Assembly: GCF_013761175.1 (NCBI RefSeq) | Contig: NZ_JACDUR010000008.1 | Location: forward strand, 261,875 to 325,874 | Direction of reading: 5' to 3' | DNA: 64,000 bases | Source of the DNA: Nonomuraea soli | GTDB taxonomy: Bacteria; Actinomycetota; Actinomycetes; Streptosporangiales; Streptosporangiaceae | Shown here: positions 24,794 to 33,797 of the stretch, one piece after another | How positions within the stretch are numbered: the stretch's first letter is position 1 | How the letters are laid out: every line of letters begins with the position of its first letter | Position numbers and translations under genes: made by a program | The notes under the pieces: model-generated | Told to the model about the DNA's origin: nothing | The model's database searches: none | The model's input: the letters and a program-made list of their open reading frames with translations, nothing else

Positions 24794-25564
24794 GTGAAGC
24801 GTTTCGCTGACAAGTCCGTCCTGCTCACCGGCGCCGCCACCGGCATCGGACGGGCCACCGCCGTGCGGCTGGCGTCCGAGGGGGCGAGCGTGTTCGCCGT
24901 CGACGTCAACGCCGAAGGCCTGGCCGAGACCGTCAAGGAGGTCGAGGCCGGAGGCGGCACGATCATGACGCGGGTCGTCGACGTCACCGACGAGGCCGCC
25001 GTCTCTGCGGCCGTGCAGGCCGCCGTCACCGCCTTCGGCGGGCTCGACGTGCTGGTCAATGTGGCCGGCATCCACCGGGTCACGCCGCTGCCGTCGCTCA
25101 CCGTCGCCGACTTCCGCAAGCTGCTCGACGTGAACATGATCGGCACGTTCCTGTTCGTGCGCGAGGCCATGGCGCACCTCGTGGAACGCAGGGGCGTCGT
25201 GATCAACACCGCGTCGACGTCGGCCACCCACGCCCACCCGTGGATGACGGCCTACGCGGCCAGCAAGGGCGCGGTGTTGTCGTTCACCCTCAGCCTCGCC
25301 GCGGAGTACGGCGCGCAGGGCGTGCGGGCGGTGGCGGTCTCGCCCGGCGGGGTGGCGACCCCGCTGACCCAGGCCGTGTCCTTCCCCGACGGCACCGACC
25401 AGGCCTGGTACGGCCGGATCATGCCGCAGGTCGGCCAGGAGTTCGGGCCCTACAGGTTCGGCCGGCCCGAGGACGTGGCGGGGACCATCGCCTACGCCGC
25501 CTCCTCGGACGCCGCCTACCTCACGGGTGTGGAGCTGCGCGTGGACGGCGGCTCACACAACTAG
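24794..25564 (+). CDS. Short-chain dehydrogenase/reductase
   Basis: 256 residues from GTG, with TAGGAGATC upstream. Cofactor motif LLTGAATGIGRA (TGxxxGIG), DVT acidic residue region, LVNVAGI (NNAG variant), catalytic Ser in NTASTSATH and YAASK (Tyr-x-x-x-Lys). Asp in FAVDVNAE after beta-2 suggests NAD(H) preference. C-terminal GVELRVDGGSHN closes a classical SDR. It is probably co-transcribed with the KstD-like gene and would oxidise a hydroxyl to the ketone needed by it, for example on a sterol or terpenoid. Confidence 0.92.
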   Translation: MKRFADKSVLLTGAATGIGRATAVRLASEGASVFAVDVNAEGLAETVKEVEAGGGTIMTRVVDVTDEAAVSAAVQAAVTAFGGLDVLVNVAGIHRVTPLPSLTVADFRKLLDVNMIGTFLFVREAMAHLVERRGVVINTASTSATHAHPWMTAYAASKGAVLSFTLSLAAEYGAQGVRAVAVSPGGVATPLTQAVSFPDGTDQAWYGRIMPQVGQEFGPYRFGRPEDVAGTIAYAASSDAAYLTGVELRVDGGSHN

Positions 25565-25567
25565 ATG

Positions 25568-25595
25568 GAGTGCGGGGCCGCCCGGCCCCGCACTC
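25568..25595. terminator. Bidirectional hairpin terminator
   Basis: Perfect 13-bp stem GAGTGCGGGGCCG/CGGCCCCGCACTC with a 2-nt loop, occupying almost the whole gap between two convergent genes. There is no long T run, as usual for GC-rich actinobacteria. Confidence 0.85.
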
Positions 25596-25601
25596 TCACG
25601 T

Positions 25602-26705
25602 TCAGCCGAGGGTCTCCCACCAGCCGTCGACCTCGGGCGCAGAGCCGGCCTCGACCAGCTCGCCCGGCCGCGGCACCACGATCGACACCTCCCGCGCCTT
25701 CGCCTCGCTCCACAACCTCCTGACCGGCTCCGCCCACGGGTGCAGGGCGAGCGTGAAGGTCGCCCAGTGCACCGGCAGCATCAGCTTGCCGCCCAGGTCG
25801 AGGTGGGCGTTGACCGCCTCCTCCGGGTTCATGTGGATGTCGGGCCAGGCCGGGGAGTAGGCGCCGATCGGCATCAGCGTCAGGTCGAACGGGCCGTGCG
25901 CGGACCCGATGCCCTTGTAACCCTCGAAGTAGCCCGAGTCACCCGCGTAGAAGACCTTGTGCGCGCGCCCGGCGACGACCCACGAACCCCAGAGCGTGTC
26001 GTTGCGGGTGAGGGAACGCCCCGAGAAGTGGCGCGCGGCGGTCGCGACGAAGCGCAGCCCCGCCACCTGGGCCTCCTCGTCCCAGTCGAGCTCGATGATC
26101 CGGTAGGCGGGCACGCCCCAGCGCTCCAGGTGGGCGCCGATGCCCAGCGGCACCAGGAACGGCGCCTTCTGGGTGCGGGTCAGCGACTGGACGGTCACCA
26201 TGTCGAGGTGGTCGTAGTGGTCGTGGGAGATCACGATCGCGTCGACCTGAGGCAGCCGCGCCAGCTCCACCGGCAGCGGATGATGCCGCTTGGGGCCGAA
26301 CAACTGCGACGGGGAGACCCTGCGGCTCCACACCGGGTCGAACAGCACCCGCTTGCCCTCGATCTCCACCAGTGACGACGCGTGGCCGTACCAGACGACC
26401 GAGAGGCCGTCGGGGTCCGGCTCGCGCACCGGCGGCACCAGCAGCGGGATCATGCCCTTGGGCCTGCGCGCCTCGCGGTCCCTGGCCAGCTCGCGCAGCA
26501 GGCCGGGGGAAGGGGCGCCGACCTGGGTCGGCTCGGGCATCGGGTTGTAGAAGACGCCGTCCTTGAACTGCGGCGAGGCCTTGATCCGCGCCTCGCGCTC
26601 CGGCCCCGACCCCAGGGGCCGCACCCCCAGCTCGGCCGGTACCTTCCGCGCCGCCCACGCGGCTCCCGCCAGCGCCGCACCCGCCACGATCAGTGATTTC
26701 CGCAT
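25602..26705 (-). CDS. MBL-fold metal-dependent hydrolase (NAPE-PLD/UlaG-like)
   Basis: 367 residues, AGGGGGCGG before the ATG. An N-terminal hydrophobic segment (LIVAGAALAGAAWAA) suggests export or anchoring. The metallo-beta-lactamase fold shows VVWYGHASSLVEIEG, the zinc motif ISHDHYDHLD (HxHxDH), AARHFSGRSL, FYAGDSGYFEGYKGIG and LPVHWATFTLALHPW. The sequence resembles the N-acyl-phosphatidylethanolamine phospholipase D branch, so a phosphodiester of lipid type is a plausible substrate, but many bacterial members are uncharacterised. It converges on the SDR gene across a hairpin terminator. Confidence 0.87.
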   Translation of the reverse strand: MRKSLIVAGAALAGAAWAARKVPAELGVRPLGSGPEREARIKASPQFKDGVFYNPMPEPTQVGAPSPGLLRELARDREARRPKGMIPLLVPPVREPDPDGLSVVWYGHASSLVEIEGKRVLFDPVWSRRVSPSQLFGPKRHHPLPVELARLPQVDAIVISHDHYDHLDMVTVQSLTRTQKAPFLVPLGIGAHLERWGVPAYRIIELDWDEEAQVAGLRFVATAARHFSGRSLTRNDTLWGSWVVAGRAHKVFYAGDSGYFEGYKGIGSAHGPFDLTLMPIGAYSPAWPDIHMNPEEAVNAHLDLGGKLMLPVHWATFTLALHPWAEPVRRLWSEAKAREVSIVVPRPGELVEAGSAPEVDGWWETLG

Positions 26706-26738
26706 TCCGCCCCCTGCACCATCAGTTCACTCTCTGAG

Positions 26739-27758
26739 TCAACTGCCCGGATACTCCGGCATGTTCCCGGATCGGGCCCACTGACTGGGCGGCGACCCGG
26801 ACCATTTGGTGAAGGCATGGGTGAAGGCTGCGGTTTCGCTGTACCCCAGCCGCCTGGCGGTGGCCTCGACCGTCATGCCGCAACCCAGGTACTGCTCGGC
26901 CAGGCCGCGCCGAACCTCGGTCACCAGGGCGCGGTAGCTGGTGCCCTCCTCCTCCAGGCGGCGGCGCAGCGACCGGGCCGAGGTGTGCAGCGCGGCGGCG
27001 GCCCGCACGATCGTCGGCATGTCCGCCGGATCCTTCAGCAGCAGCTCGCGCACGTCGGCCCGGCCGCCGGGACGGCGGTGGCGGCGGGCGCTGAGCTCCA
27101 TGCAGCGCTGCGCCGCGATGGCGTGCATGGCCGCGTCGGCCTGCGGCAGCGGCAGGTCGGCCAGGTGCTCGTGGTAGACGATGCGGTTGGCCTCGGCCTC
27201 CCACGACACCGGCACGCCCAGGACCTCCGAGACGTGCTCGGCGTACGGCCCGCGCGGCAGCGCCAGCTCGATGCGCTCGACCGGCGAGGAGCTGACCAGC
27301 AGTTCCCATCCGAAGGCCGCCGTCGCCACCATGTCACGCCACAACACCAGCTCCCGCACGTCCTCCGGCAGGAGAGAGGCGTCGAACACGAGCGCGGCCC
27401 TGCCCGGCTCGACGGAGACCGCGCAGAAGCCGAAGGTGAGCCCGAGATGGTCGGGGCCGAACGTGATGGCCCGGCGCAACGTCGGGCTGGTCGCGATCGC
27501 CCAGCCCCACACGCCGTGCGTGCCCAGGTGGTAGCGCAGCCCGGCGGCCAGGCCCAGCTGGGTCTCCCCGGGTACGGCGGCCGCCAGCGCGCGCAGCGCC
27601 TGCAGCTCCTGCTCCCCGGTGATCTCCGCGCCCGGCCTGCGCGCGCTCTGCTCGTCGAGCCCCGCGGTCGCCAGCAGCCGCTCGCGCGGCACGCCGTACT
27701 CCTCGCCGAGCCGCGCCATGATGAGCAGGCTCGTGGTCGCGCGGCGGTCGTCGGGCAT
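26739..27758 (-). CDS. AraC-family regulator with arabinose-binding-like N-terminal domain
   Basis: 339 residues; ATG 27758 chosen because AGGAGG lies at ideal distance, although an upstream in-frame ATG exists. The N-terminal about 200 residues match the PF12625-type domain (LRALAAAVPGETQLGLAAGLR, GVWGWAIATSPTLRRAI). The C-terminal AraC HTH pair reads IVRAAAALHTSARSLRRRL and VEATARRLGYSETAAFTHAF, ending WSGSPPSQWA. Regulators of this type control alkane, alcohol and fatty-acid oxidation genes. It is divergent from the GMC oxidase/ALDH operon, with three direct repeats in the intervening DNA. Confidence 0.9.
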   Translation of the reverse strand: MPDDRRATTSLLIMARLGEEYGVPRERLLATAGLDEQSARRPGAEITGEQELQALRALAAAVPGETQLGLAAGLRYHLGTHGVWGWAIATSPTLRRAITFGPDHLGLTFGFCAVSVEPGRAALVFDASLLPEDVRELVLWRDMVATAAFGWELLVSSSPVERIELALPRGPYAEHVSEVLGVPVSWEAEANRIVYHEHLADLPLPQADAAMHAIAAQRCMELSARRHRRPGGRADVRELLLKDPADMPTIVRAAAALHTSARSLRRRLEEEGTSYRALVTEVRRGLAEQYLGCGMTVEATARRLGYSETAAFTHAFTKWSGSPPSQWARSGNMPEYPGS

Positions 27759-27775
27759 GCGGGGCGCCTCCTGGG

Positions 27776-27822
27776 TGGATGCCGGCCCTTGAGTGGATGT
27801 CGGCCTTGGGTGGATATTGGCC
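27776..27822. promoter_or_regulatory. Three direct repeats in the AraC/GMC divergent region
   Basis: The words TGGATGCCGGCC (27776), TGGATGTCGGCC (27794) and TGGATATTGGCC (27811) form three direct repeats TGGATRYYGGCC spaced 18 and 17 bp. Direct repeats are the usual binding pattern of AraC-type activators. They lie about 55-100 bp upstream of the -10-like TACTGT (27878-27883) that precedes the GMC start by 6 nt. Confidence 0.6.
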
Positions 27823-27889
27823 GAAAGTATCAAATCCCTGGCCGTGTAACGCCTGGGTTACCCACCGGTCACACTCCTACTGTCTGGCC

Positions 27890-29794
27890 ATGAGCCTGAC
27901 TGACGCGCAGCGCGAGGTGCTGCGAGCTCTGGTCGACACGGTCGTGCCGGCGCTGGAGCACCCCGACGACCCCTCAGGGTTCTGGGCCACCCCGGGCAGC
28001 GCGCTGCCCGTCGCCCCGGCCATCGAGGAGATCCTGGCCCAGGCCGAGCCCGAGCAGCAGGCCGGAGTGGCCCAGCTGCTCGACGCGCTGCGCATGGTGG
28101 GCTTCGTGCACGGCTCGCCCGCCGTACGGGAGTCGCTGCTGGCCACGGTCGCGCGCCTGTCGCCCGAGGCGGCGCAGGGCGTGGCGACGCTGCGCTCGGG
28201 CGCGGCGCTGTACGCCTACTCGATGACGGGCGACGACGGGCGCAATCCCTTCTGGGCGGGCGCCGGCTTCCCCGGACCCCAGGCCGCGCCGTCCGGTCCC
28301 GTCCACGAGGTGCTGCCGATCACCGAGCCGGACGGAGACCTCGAGGCCGACGTGGTGGTCGTCGGCTCGGGCGCGGGCGGCGGCGTCGTCGCGGGCGTGC
28401 TGGCCCGTGCGGGCCGCCGCGTGGTGGTGCTGGAGGCGGGGGAGTACTTCCACGAGGGGCACTTCGCCCAGCAGGAACGCTGGGCGAGCGAGAACATGTT
28501 CTACCGGGGCGGCGTCGCCGGGACCTTCGACGGCAACGCCGCGCTCCTGGCCGGGCGCACCCTCGGCGGCGGCACCACGATCAACTGGCAGAACTGGATC
28601 AGGCCGCGCGACCACGTCGTCGCCGAATGGGGTCTCGACCCGGCCGAATGGGACAGGCAGGTCACCGAGGTCAGCGCCCGCGTGCTGGCCAACGCCGGCT
28701 GCTCCGACCTCAACGGGCCGCACCAGCGCATGACGGCGGGAGCCGCCGCGCTCGGCTACTCCTTCCACGGCACCACGCGCAACGTCGACCCCGGCCGCTA
28801 CGACCCGAAGATCGCCGGGTACACGCAGTTCGGCGACCAGGGCGGCTCCAAGCAGTCGACCGTCGTCACGTTCCTGCGCGACGCGGCCGACGCGGGAGCG
28901 CGGATCGTCACCGGCGCCACCGTACGGCGTGTCCTGGTCAGCCAGGGACGCGCCGCAGGCGTCGAGGCCGACGTGCGCGGCGCGACCGTCACCGTGCGCG
29001 CCCCCGTCGTCGTGCTGGCGGCCGGAGCGCTGGAGACGCCCGCCGTGCTGCTGCGCAGCGGCATCGGCGGACCCGCCGTCGGGCGCCACCTGCGGCTGCA
29101 CCCGTCCTCACCCATGTTCGGCGTCTACGCCGACGAGCTCGACCCCTGGTGGGGGCCGCCGCAGGCCGCCGTCGTCGACCAGTTCGCCGACCTCGGCGAC
29201 GGGCACGGCTACCTGGTCGAGGGCTCGCAGTACTACCCGGGCATCTTCGCCCACCAGTTCACCGCGCAGTGCCGTACCGGGCGCGAGCACAAGCGGGCCA
29301 TGGCCGCCCTGAACAGGACCGCCGACTTCCTGTTCATCCTGCGCGAGCACGGCGGCGGACACGTCGACCTCGACGCGGCCGGCGAGGCCCGCCACCACTA
29401 CCTGCTGTCCGACCCGCGCGACGTGGCGAACTTCCACCACGCGCTGGGCACCCTGGCCCGCCTGCACGAGGCCGCGGGAGCCGTCGAGATCAGGAGCGCC
29501 GCCCCGCAACTGCGGCCCTGGCGGCGTGGCCAGAACCTGGAGGCCTGGATCGAGGCCCACCGCGCCGTCCCGATTGACGCGAACGGCATCAAGATCGGCT
29601 CGGCCCACCAGATGGGCACCGCCCGCATGGGCGCCGACCCCGCCACCTCCGCGGCCGACCAGGACGGCCAGCTGCACGACACCCCCGGCGTGTGGATCGG
29701 CGACACCAGCGCCTTCCCCAGCGCCTCCGGCAGCAACCCGATGCTGTCCTGCATGGCCCTGGCCCACCGCACCGCTGAGAGGATCCTCGCGTGA
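27890..29794 (+). CDS. GMC-family alcohol oxidase/dehydrogenase with helical N-terminal domain
   Basis: 634 residues. Residues 1-130 form a helical domain like that preceding long-chain alcohol oxidases (LTDAQREVLRALVDTVVPAL). The GMC core follows: VVVVGSGAGGGVVAGVLARAG (FAD GxGxxG, about 157-177), LLAGRTLGGGTTINWQNWIRP (GMC signature 1), VVLAAGALETPAVLLRSG (signature 2) and C-terminal HQMGTARMGADP with GVWIGDTSAFPSASGSNP, carrying the catalytic His region. The architecture fits fatty-alcohol oxidase/choline-like GMC enzymes, oxidising an alcohol to an aldehyde. The stop overlaps the ALDH GTG by 4 bp (GTGA), so translation is coupled. Likely leaderless, with TACTGT 6 nt before the ATG. Confidence 0.9.
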   Translation: MSLTDAQREVLRALVDTVVPALEHPDDPSGFWATPGSALPVAPAIEEILAQAEPEQQAGVAQLLDALRMVGFVHGSPAVRESLLATVARLSPEAAQGVATLRSGAALYAYSMTGDDGRNPFWAGAGFPGPQAAPSGPVHEVLPITEPDGDLEADVVVVGSGAGGGVVAGVLARAGRRVVVLEAGEYFHEGHFAQQERWASENMFYRGGVAGTFDGNAALLAGRTLGGGTTINWQNWIRPRDHVVAEWGLDPAEWDRQVTEVSARVLANAGCSDLNGPHQRMTAGAAALGYSFHGTTRNVDPGRYDPKIAGYTQFGDQGGSKQSTVVTFLRDAADAGARIVTGATVRRVLVSQGRAAGVEADVRGATVTVRAPVVVLAAGALETPAVLLRSGIGGPAVGRHLRLHPSSPMFGVYADELDPWWGPPQAAVVDQFADLGDGHGYLVEGSQYYPGIFAHQFTAQCRTGREHKRAMAALNRTADFLFILREHGGGHVDLDAAGEARHHYLLSDPRDVANFHHALGTLARLHEAAGAVEIRSAAPQLRPWRRGQNLEAWIEAHRAVPIDANGIKIGSAHQMGTARMGADPATSAADQDGQLHDTPGVWIGDTSAFPSASGSNPMLSCMALAHRTAERILA

Positions 29795-31230
29795 GAACAC
29801 CCGTCAAGAGCTGGGACTCCCACTGGATCGACGGCCGCTGGGTGCAAGGCTCCGGAGCCATCGAGGTCACCGACTCCCACACCGAGGAAGTCATCGCGAC
29901 CGTCCCCGAGGGCACGGCGGCCGAGGTGGACCTGGCCGTCGACGCCGCCCGCCGGGCCTTCCCCGCCTGGAGCGCCACCCCCACCAAGGAACGCGCCGCG
30001 ATCCTCCAGGCCGTCGCCGACGGCATGCACGAGCGGCAGACCGAACTGGCCACGCTCATCAGCCGCGAGGTGGGCACCCCGTTCATGCTCGCCAACCTCG
30101 TGCAGACCGGGCTGCCCAACGTCTCCTTCTCCTCCATGGCCGAGCTCCTCGACGGCTGGGAGCCCGACAGCAGGCAGGGCAACTCGATCATCACCCGCGA
30201 GCCCGTCGGCGTCGTCGCCGCGATCACCCCGTGGAACTACCCGCTCCACCAGATCGCCGCCAAGATCGCCCCCGCGCTGGCCGCCGGATGCACCGTCGTG
30301 CTCAAGCCGAGCGAGGTCGCCCCGCTCAACGCCTTCGTCCTCATGGAGATCCTCGACGCCGCCGCAGTGCCCGCGGGCGTCGTCAACCTCGTCTGCGGCA
30401 CCGGACCCGTCGTCGGCGAAGCCCTCGCCGCCCACCCCGGCGTCGACATGATCACCTTCACCGGCTCCACCGCCGCCGGACGCCGCGTCGCCGCCGTGGC
30501 GGCGCGGACCGTCAAGAAGGTCGCGCTGGAACTGGGCGGCAAATCGCCCCTGGTGGTGCTGCCCGACGCCGACATGGGCAACGCCGTCCTGCGCTCGCTC
30601 ACCGGCTGCTTCATCAACTCCGGCCAGACCTGCTCGGCGCTGACCCGTCTGGTCGTGCCCGCCTCCCGCGCCGCCGAGGTCGAGGAACTCGCCGGCGGAT
30701 TCGCCGCCTTCGCCACCGTCGGCGACCCGTTCGACCCCGCCCACCAGCTCGGCCCGCTCGTCTCCGCCCTCCAGCGCGACCGCGTGCGCGCCCACATCAG
30801 CCGCGCACTCGACGAGGGCGCCAGGCTCCTCGCCGGAGGCGTCGAACCTCCCCACGAGAGCGGCTTCTACGTCCAGCCGACCGTCCTCGGCGGCGTCACG
30901 CGCGACATGGCCGTCGCGCAGGAGGAGGTCTTCGGACCCGTCCTCGTCGTGCAGTCCTACGACGACAGCGGCACCGAGCAGGAGCAGGACGACGCCGCCG
31001 TCGCCGTCGCCAACGACACGGTGTACGGCCTGGCGGCAGGAGTCTTCGGCGGCGACCCCGAGCGTGCCCTGCGCGTCGCCCGCCGCATCAGGGCAGGACA
31101 GGTCGAGGTCAACGGCGGCGCGTTCAACCCGGTCGCCCCCTTCGGCGGCTACCGCCAGTCGGGCGTCGGCCGCGAACTGGGCAGCTTCGGATTCGAGGAG
31201 TACCTGGAGGTCAAGGCGATCCAGCTCTAG
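29791..31230 (+). CDS. NAD-dependent aldehyde dehydrogenase
   Basis: 479 residues from GTG within a GTGA overlap with the GMC gene. All class signatures are present: ITPWNYPLHQIAAKIAPALAAG, catalytic Glu in LELGGKSPLVVLPDAD, catalytic Cys in FINSGQTCSALTR, and EEVFGPVLVV. It would oxidise the aldehyde made by the upstream oxidase to the acid, forming an alcohol-aldehyde-acid cascade. The chain length accepted cannot be read from sequence. The stop codon interleaves with that of the convergent lipoprotein gene (3-bp overlap). Confidence 0.94.
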   Translation: MRTPVKSWDSHWIDGRWVQGSGAIEVTDSHTEEVIATVPEGTAAEVDLAVDAARRAFPAWSATPTKERAAILQAVADGMHERQTELATLISREVGTPFMLANLVQTGLPNVSFSSMAELLDGWEPDSRQGNSIITREPVGVVAAITPWNYPLHQIAAKIAPALAAGCTVVLKPSEVAPLNAFVLMEILDAAAVPAGVVNLVCGTGPVVGEALAAHPGVDMITFTGSTAAGRRVAAVAARTVKKVALELGGKSPLVVLPDADMGNAVLRSLTGCFINSGQTCSALTRLVVPASRAAEVEELAGGFAAFATVGDPFDPAHQLGPLVSALQRDRVRAHISRALDEGARLLAGGVEPPHESGFYVQPTVLGGVTRDMAVAQEEVFGPVLVVQSYDDSGTEQEQDDAAVAVANDTVYGLAAGVFGGDPERALRVARRIRAGQVEVNGGAFNPVAPFGGYRQSGVGRELGSFGFEEYLEVKAIQL

Positions 31231-31946
31231 GCCGCGCTCCTCGGGTAGGGCCACGGGTTGGGCCGGCAGCCGCCGAGCGACTTGCTCTGCTGCGCCATCA
31301 CCGGCGCCTTCGCGCCCCTGCGAGGGCACGAACGGTGACCGTGGCCCAGGCCGTGGCCCACCTCGTGGCTGATCACGTACTGCCGGTAGGCGCCCAGGTC
31401 CGCATACTGCGGCACCCCCTTGGCCCACCGGACCGCGTTGATCACCGAACGGGAGCCGTTCCAGCACGACAGGTCGCCGCCGGTGTTCAACGGCAGGCAC
31501 TGGCGGTTGGTCGTGGCCGGGCTCGACAACGCCACGCTCAGCCGGACGGGGCCGCTGTCGACGCGGCGGAAGCGGCCCCAGCCGCGCGGATCGTTCAGCG
31601 TCCTGTGCACCTGGGCGGCGAACTCCTGGCCGCGGTACGGCAGGCCGCGCTCGACCTCCACCCGGTAGCGGATCACCGGCCCGCGCCCCGCCCGCGGCGC
31701 GTCCTCGCCGCGCACGGTGACGTACCGCCCCGAGGCCTCGTACGGCACGCGCACCCTGGCGGGCTTGCGCGGCGTGTCGGCGGCGGGCCTGTCCACCCGA
31801 GGCACCACGGGCTCATCGCCGACCTGACGGGGCACTTGGGTGGTCGCCTGCTTGGGGGCCTGCTTGGTCGCCTGCTTGGGAGCTGCCGTTGGAACCCCAC
31901 ATCCCGCGACCAGGACAATCGCCACCAAAACCCCCGGTGCGCGCAT
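31227..31946 (-). CDS. DUF3152-type lipoprotein with zinc-protease motif
   Basis: 239 residues; ATG 31946 is preferred because GAGGGGAAG lies upstream. The signal peptide ends in the lipobox VAGC. A Lys/Gln/Thr-rich linker with APKQATKQ-type repeats follows, then the DUF3152 domain with VISHEVGHGLGHGH, the HExxHxxGxxH metzincin-like zinc site, and paired cysteines (CLPLNTGGDLSCW; CPRRGAK, GGCRPNP). It is probably a surface-anchored metalloprotease; physiological substrates of this family are not established. The C-terminus interlocks with the ALDH stop. Confidence 0.87.
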   Translation of the reverse strand: MRAPGVLVAIVLVAGCGVPTAAPKQATKQAPKQATTQVPRQVGDEPVVPRVDRPAADTPRKPARVRVPYEASGRYVTVRGEDAPRAGRGPVIRYRVEVERGLPYRGQEFAAQVHRTLNDPRGWGRFRRVDSGPVRLSVALSSPATTNRQCLPLNTGGDLSCWNGSRSVINAVRWAKGVPQYADLGAYRQYVISHEVGHGLGHGHRSCPRRGAKAPVMAQQSKSLGGCRPNPWPYPRSAA

Positions 31947-31980
31947 GACGCTTCCCCTCATGATCGTGCCGGGGGAGCGG

Positions 31981-33222
31981 CTAGATCATATACGGCTCCG
32001 GATCGATCGGCGGACGCTCCCCGACAACGATCGCCGCGGCCATCAACCCGGCGTACGGCCCCGCCGTCAGCCCATACGCGCTGAGCCCGGTTGCCACGAC
32101 CACCCTGTCGCCGACCGCCGCGATGAGCGGCCGCCGCCCGTCGCCGTACACCGGCCGCAACCCCACCCGCGCCTCCACCACCGTCGCCCCGGCCAGCCCG
32201 GGCGCCACCCGCAGTGCCCCACCCAGCACCTCGGCCAGCCCGGCGGCGGTGACACGCGGATCGAAGCCGACCCTCTCAACGGTCGCCCCGACGACGAGCC
32301 GGCCACCCTCGAACCCCACCATGTACGGCCCGGCCTGCGGGAGAACCATCGGCCACTGGGCGGTGTCGTGGCCTTGGAGCTGCAGGTGGAGGATCTGGCC
32401 ACGCCTGGGCCACACCTCGAGCCGCACGCCCAGGGGCCGGCACACCTCACCACTCCACGCCCCGGCGGCAACCACGACGCCGTCACACGGAATCACCCGA
32501 CCACCGTCACCGCGCCCACCGCCGACGCCGTCGTCCTCGCCTCCCCGGTCGCCGTCGCTGTCGGTCCCGCTGCCTCCCAGACCCACCTCCATCGGGCGTG
32601 GGTGGTGACTGACGACAACCTCGCCATCGGGCCGCAGGGTCGCCTCGCCGGGCATCACCGTGGCGCCGAGCCGTACGGCCTCGGCGAGCAGGGCGTCGCG
32701 GACCACGCGGCCGTCCACCCGCGCGGCGCCGGGCACGTACAGCGCGGCCAGGCCGGGAGCGAGCACCGGGACGCCACGCCCGCCGAGGCCGGGCCGCTCG
32801 ACGTCGACGATCTCGCCCATCTCGGGCGCTCCGGCGCGTCGCCGTTCGAGCAGCTCGCGAACCCGACGCAACCCCTCGCTGCCACCCCGTCCAGCGCCGC
32901 CGGACAGCTCAGCGGCGCCGGTCGTGGAGCCGTCGATGGCAAGGTCGTCGCCCACCACCAGCGCCCCTGCACGCGCATACCCCCGGCCCAGCAACCCGGC
33001 CAGCTCGCCGTAATACGCCGCCCCAGCCCGAGCCAGCGCGTACCAGCCCGCATCGTCCTCGTGGTCGACCCACGGGCACACGATGCCCGCCCCCGCGGCC
33101 GTCGCCTGCCCGGTGTGCCCGCCATCGACGACCGTCACCTCGACGCCGCGCCCAGCCAGATGGAACGCGGCGCTCGCCCCGACGATCCCGCTCCCGATCA
33201 CTACAACACGCATGCCCGACAT
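31981..33222 (-). CDS. FAD-dependent amino-acid oxidase-like protein (DAO family)
   Basis: 413 residues. N-terminal FAD motif VVVIGSGIVGASAAFHLAGRG, followed by the DAO pattern TGQATAAGAGIVCPW. Substrate-domain features include VVVAAGAWSGEVCRPLG, RRGQILHLQLQG, and the C-terminal FAD site LRPVYGDGRRPLIAAVGDRVVVATGLSAYGLTAGP. Family members oxidise glycine, sarcosine or D-amino acids. A Gly/Asp-rich low-complexity insert of about 30 residues (around bases 32490-32580) interrupts the domain in a probable loop, with no counterpart I know in the family. ATG 33222 or ATG 33213 could be the start; neither has a clear ribosome binding site. Confidence 0.85.
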   Translation of the reverse strand: MSGMRVVVIGSGIVGASAAFHLAGRGVEVTVVDGGHTGQATAAGAGIVCPWVDHEDDAGWYALARAGAAYYGELAGLLGRGYARAGALVVGDDLAIDGSTTGAAELSGGAGRGGSEGLRRVRELLERRRAGAPEMGEIVDVERPGLGGRGVPVLAPGLAALYVPGAARVDGRVVRDALLAEAVRLGATVMPGEATLRPDGEVVVSHHPRPMEVGLGGSGTDSDGDRGGEDDGVGGGRGDGGRVIPCDGVVVAAGAWSGEVCRPLGVRLEVWPRRGQILHLQLQGHDTAQWPMVLPQAGPYMVGFEGGRLVVGATVERVGFDPRVTAAGLAEVLGGALRVAPGLAGATVVEARVGLRPVYGDGRRPLIAAVGDRVVVATGLSAYGLTAGPYAGLMAAAIVVGERPPIDPEPYMI

Positions 33223-33320
33223 GATCGCACTTGTCCGATCGCGGGTGACGCTGCGACCACCTGGAGCGAGGCAGACCTCAGAGGCTCGTGCGGCGCGACA
33301 CGATCACCGGGGCCGCTCGC

Positions 33321-33797
33321 TCAGGAGTCCCGAACCTCCGTGCGCGCCTGCTCGATGTCCCCACCCGCCGCGATGGCGCCGCGTCCCGGCGCGCTGACGG
33401 TTGGCCCGCTGGTTCCCGACGCGCCGGTGCCGGGTGCGCCGGTGGTCGGTGCGTTGGTTCCCCGCGCGTCGGTGCGTGGTGCGGGGTCGACGGCCTGCGA
33501 AGCCCGCGGCGACGTCGTGCTCTCGACCCGTGTGCTGACCCCCGTGATGTTCCCCGCCGCCGCGATCGATCCGTCGCCGGAGGCCGTCACCCGGTGTCCC
33601 TGCTCACCCTGCTCACCCTGTCGCGGGGTGAGCCACCACTGGAGGCCGAACCCGGTCAGGGCGAGGGCCAGCGTGCCGCCGGCCGCCCACCACCCTGCGG
33701 CGCGGTCGTCGGTGATCAGCGAGGTGGCCACGTTCACCGCCGCCGCGACGGCCAGGGCGGCGCCCGCTTTCGCGGCGCGGGCCAGCGCGGGGGTCAT
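33321..33797 (-). CDS. Small membrane protein with glycine-rich SIAAAGNI motifs, coupled to STAND NTPase
   Basis: 158 residues; the ATG overlaps the NTPase stop as ATGA, so the two are translationally coupled. Two hydrophobic helices (AAKAGAALAVAAAVNVATSLI; AAGWWAAGGTLALALTGFGLQWWL) are followed by a soluble tail. The tail opens with GDGSIAAAGNITGVST and closes with GAIAAGGDIEQARTEV, separated by a Thr/Gly/Ala-rich low-complexity stretch. A related motif (GSVRAAGDVRG) occurs near the N-terminus of the NTPase. No known domain is recognised. Coupling and shared motifs suggest that it is a membrane partner or effector of the NTPase. Confidence 0.75.
   Translation of the reverse strand: MTPALARAAKAGAALAVAAAVNVATSLITDDRAAGWWAAGGTLALALTGFGLQWWLTPRQGEQGEQGHRVTASGDGSIAAAGNITGVSTRVESTTSPRASQAVDPAPRTDARGTNAPTTGAPGTGASGTSGPTVSAPGRGAIAAGGDIEQARTEVRDS

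Noticed and set aside
29398..31500. 700-codon minus-strand frame opposite the aldehyde dehydrogenase gene
   Set aside because: An antisense frame kept open by high GC; no recognisable domain, and it crosses three well supported genes.
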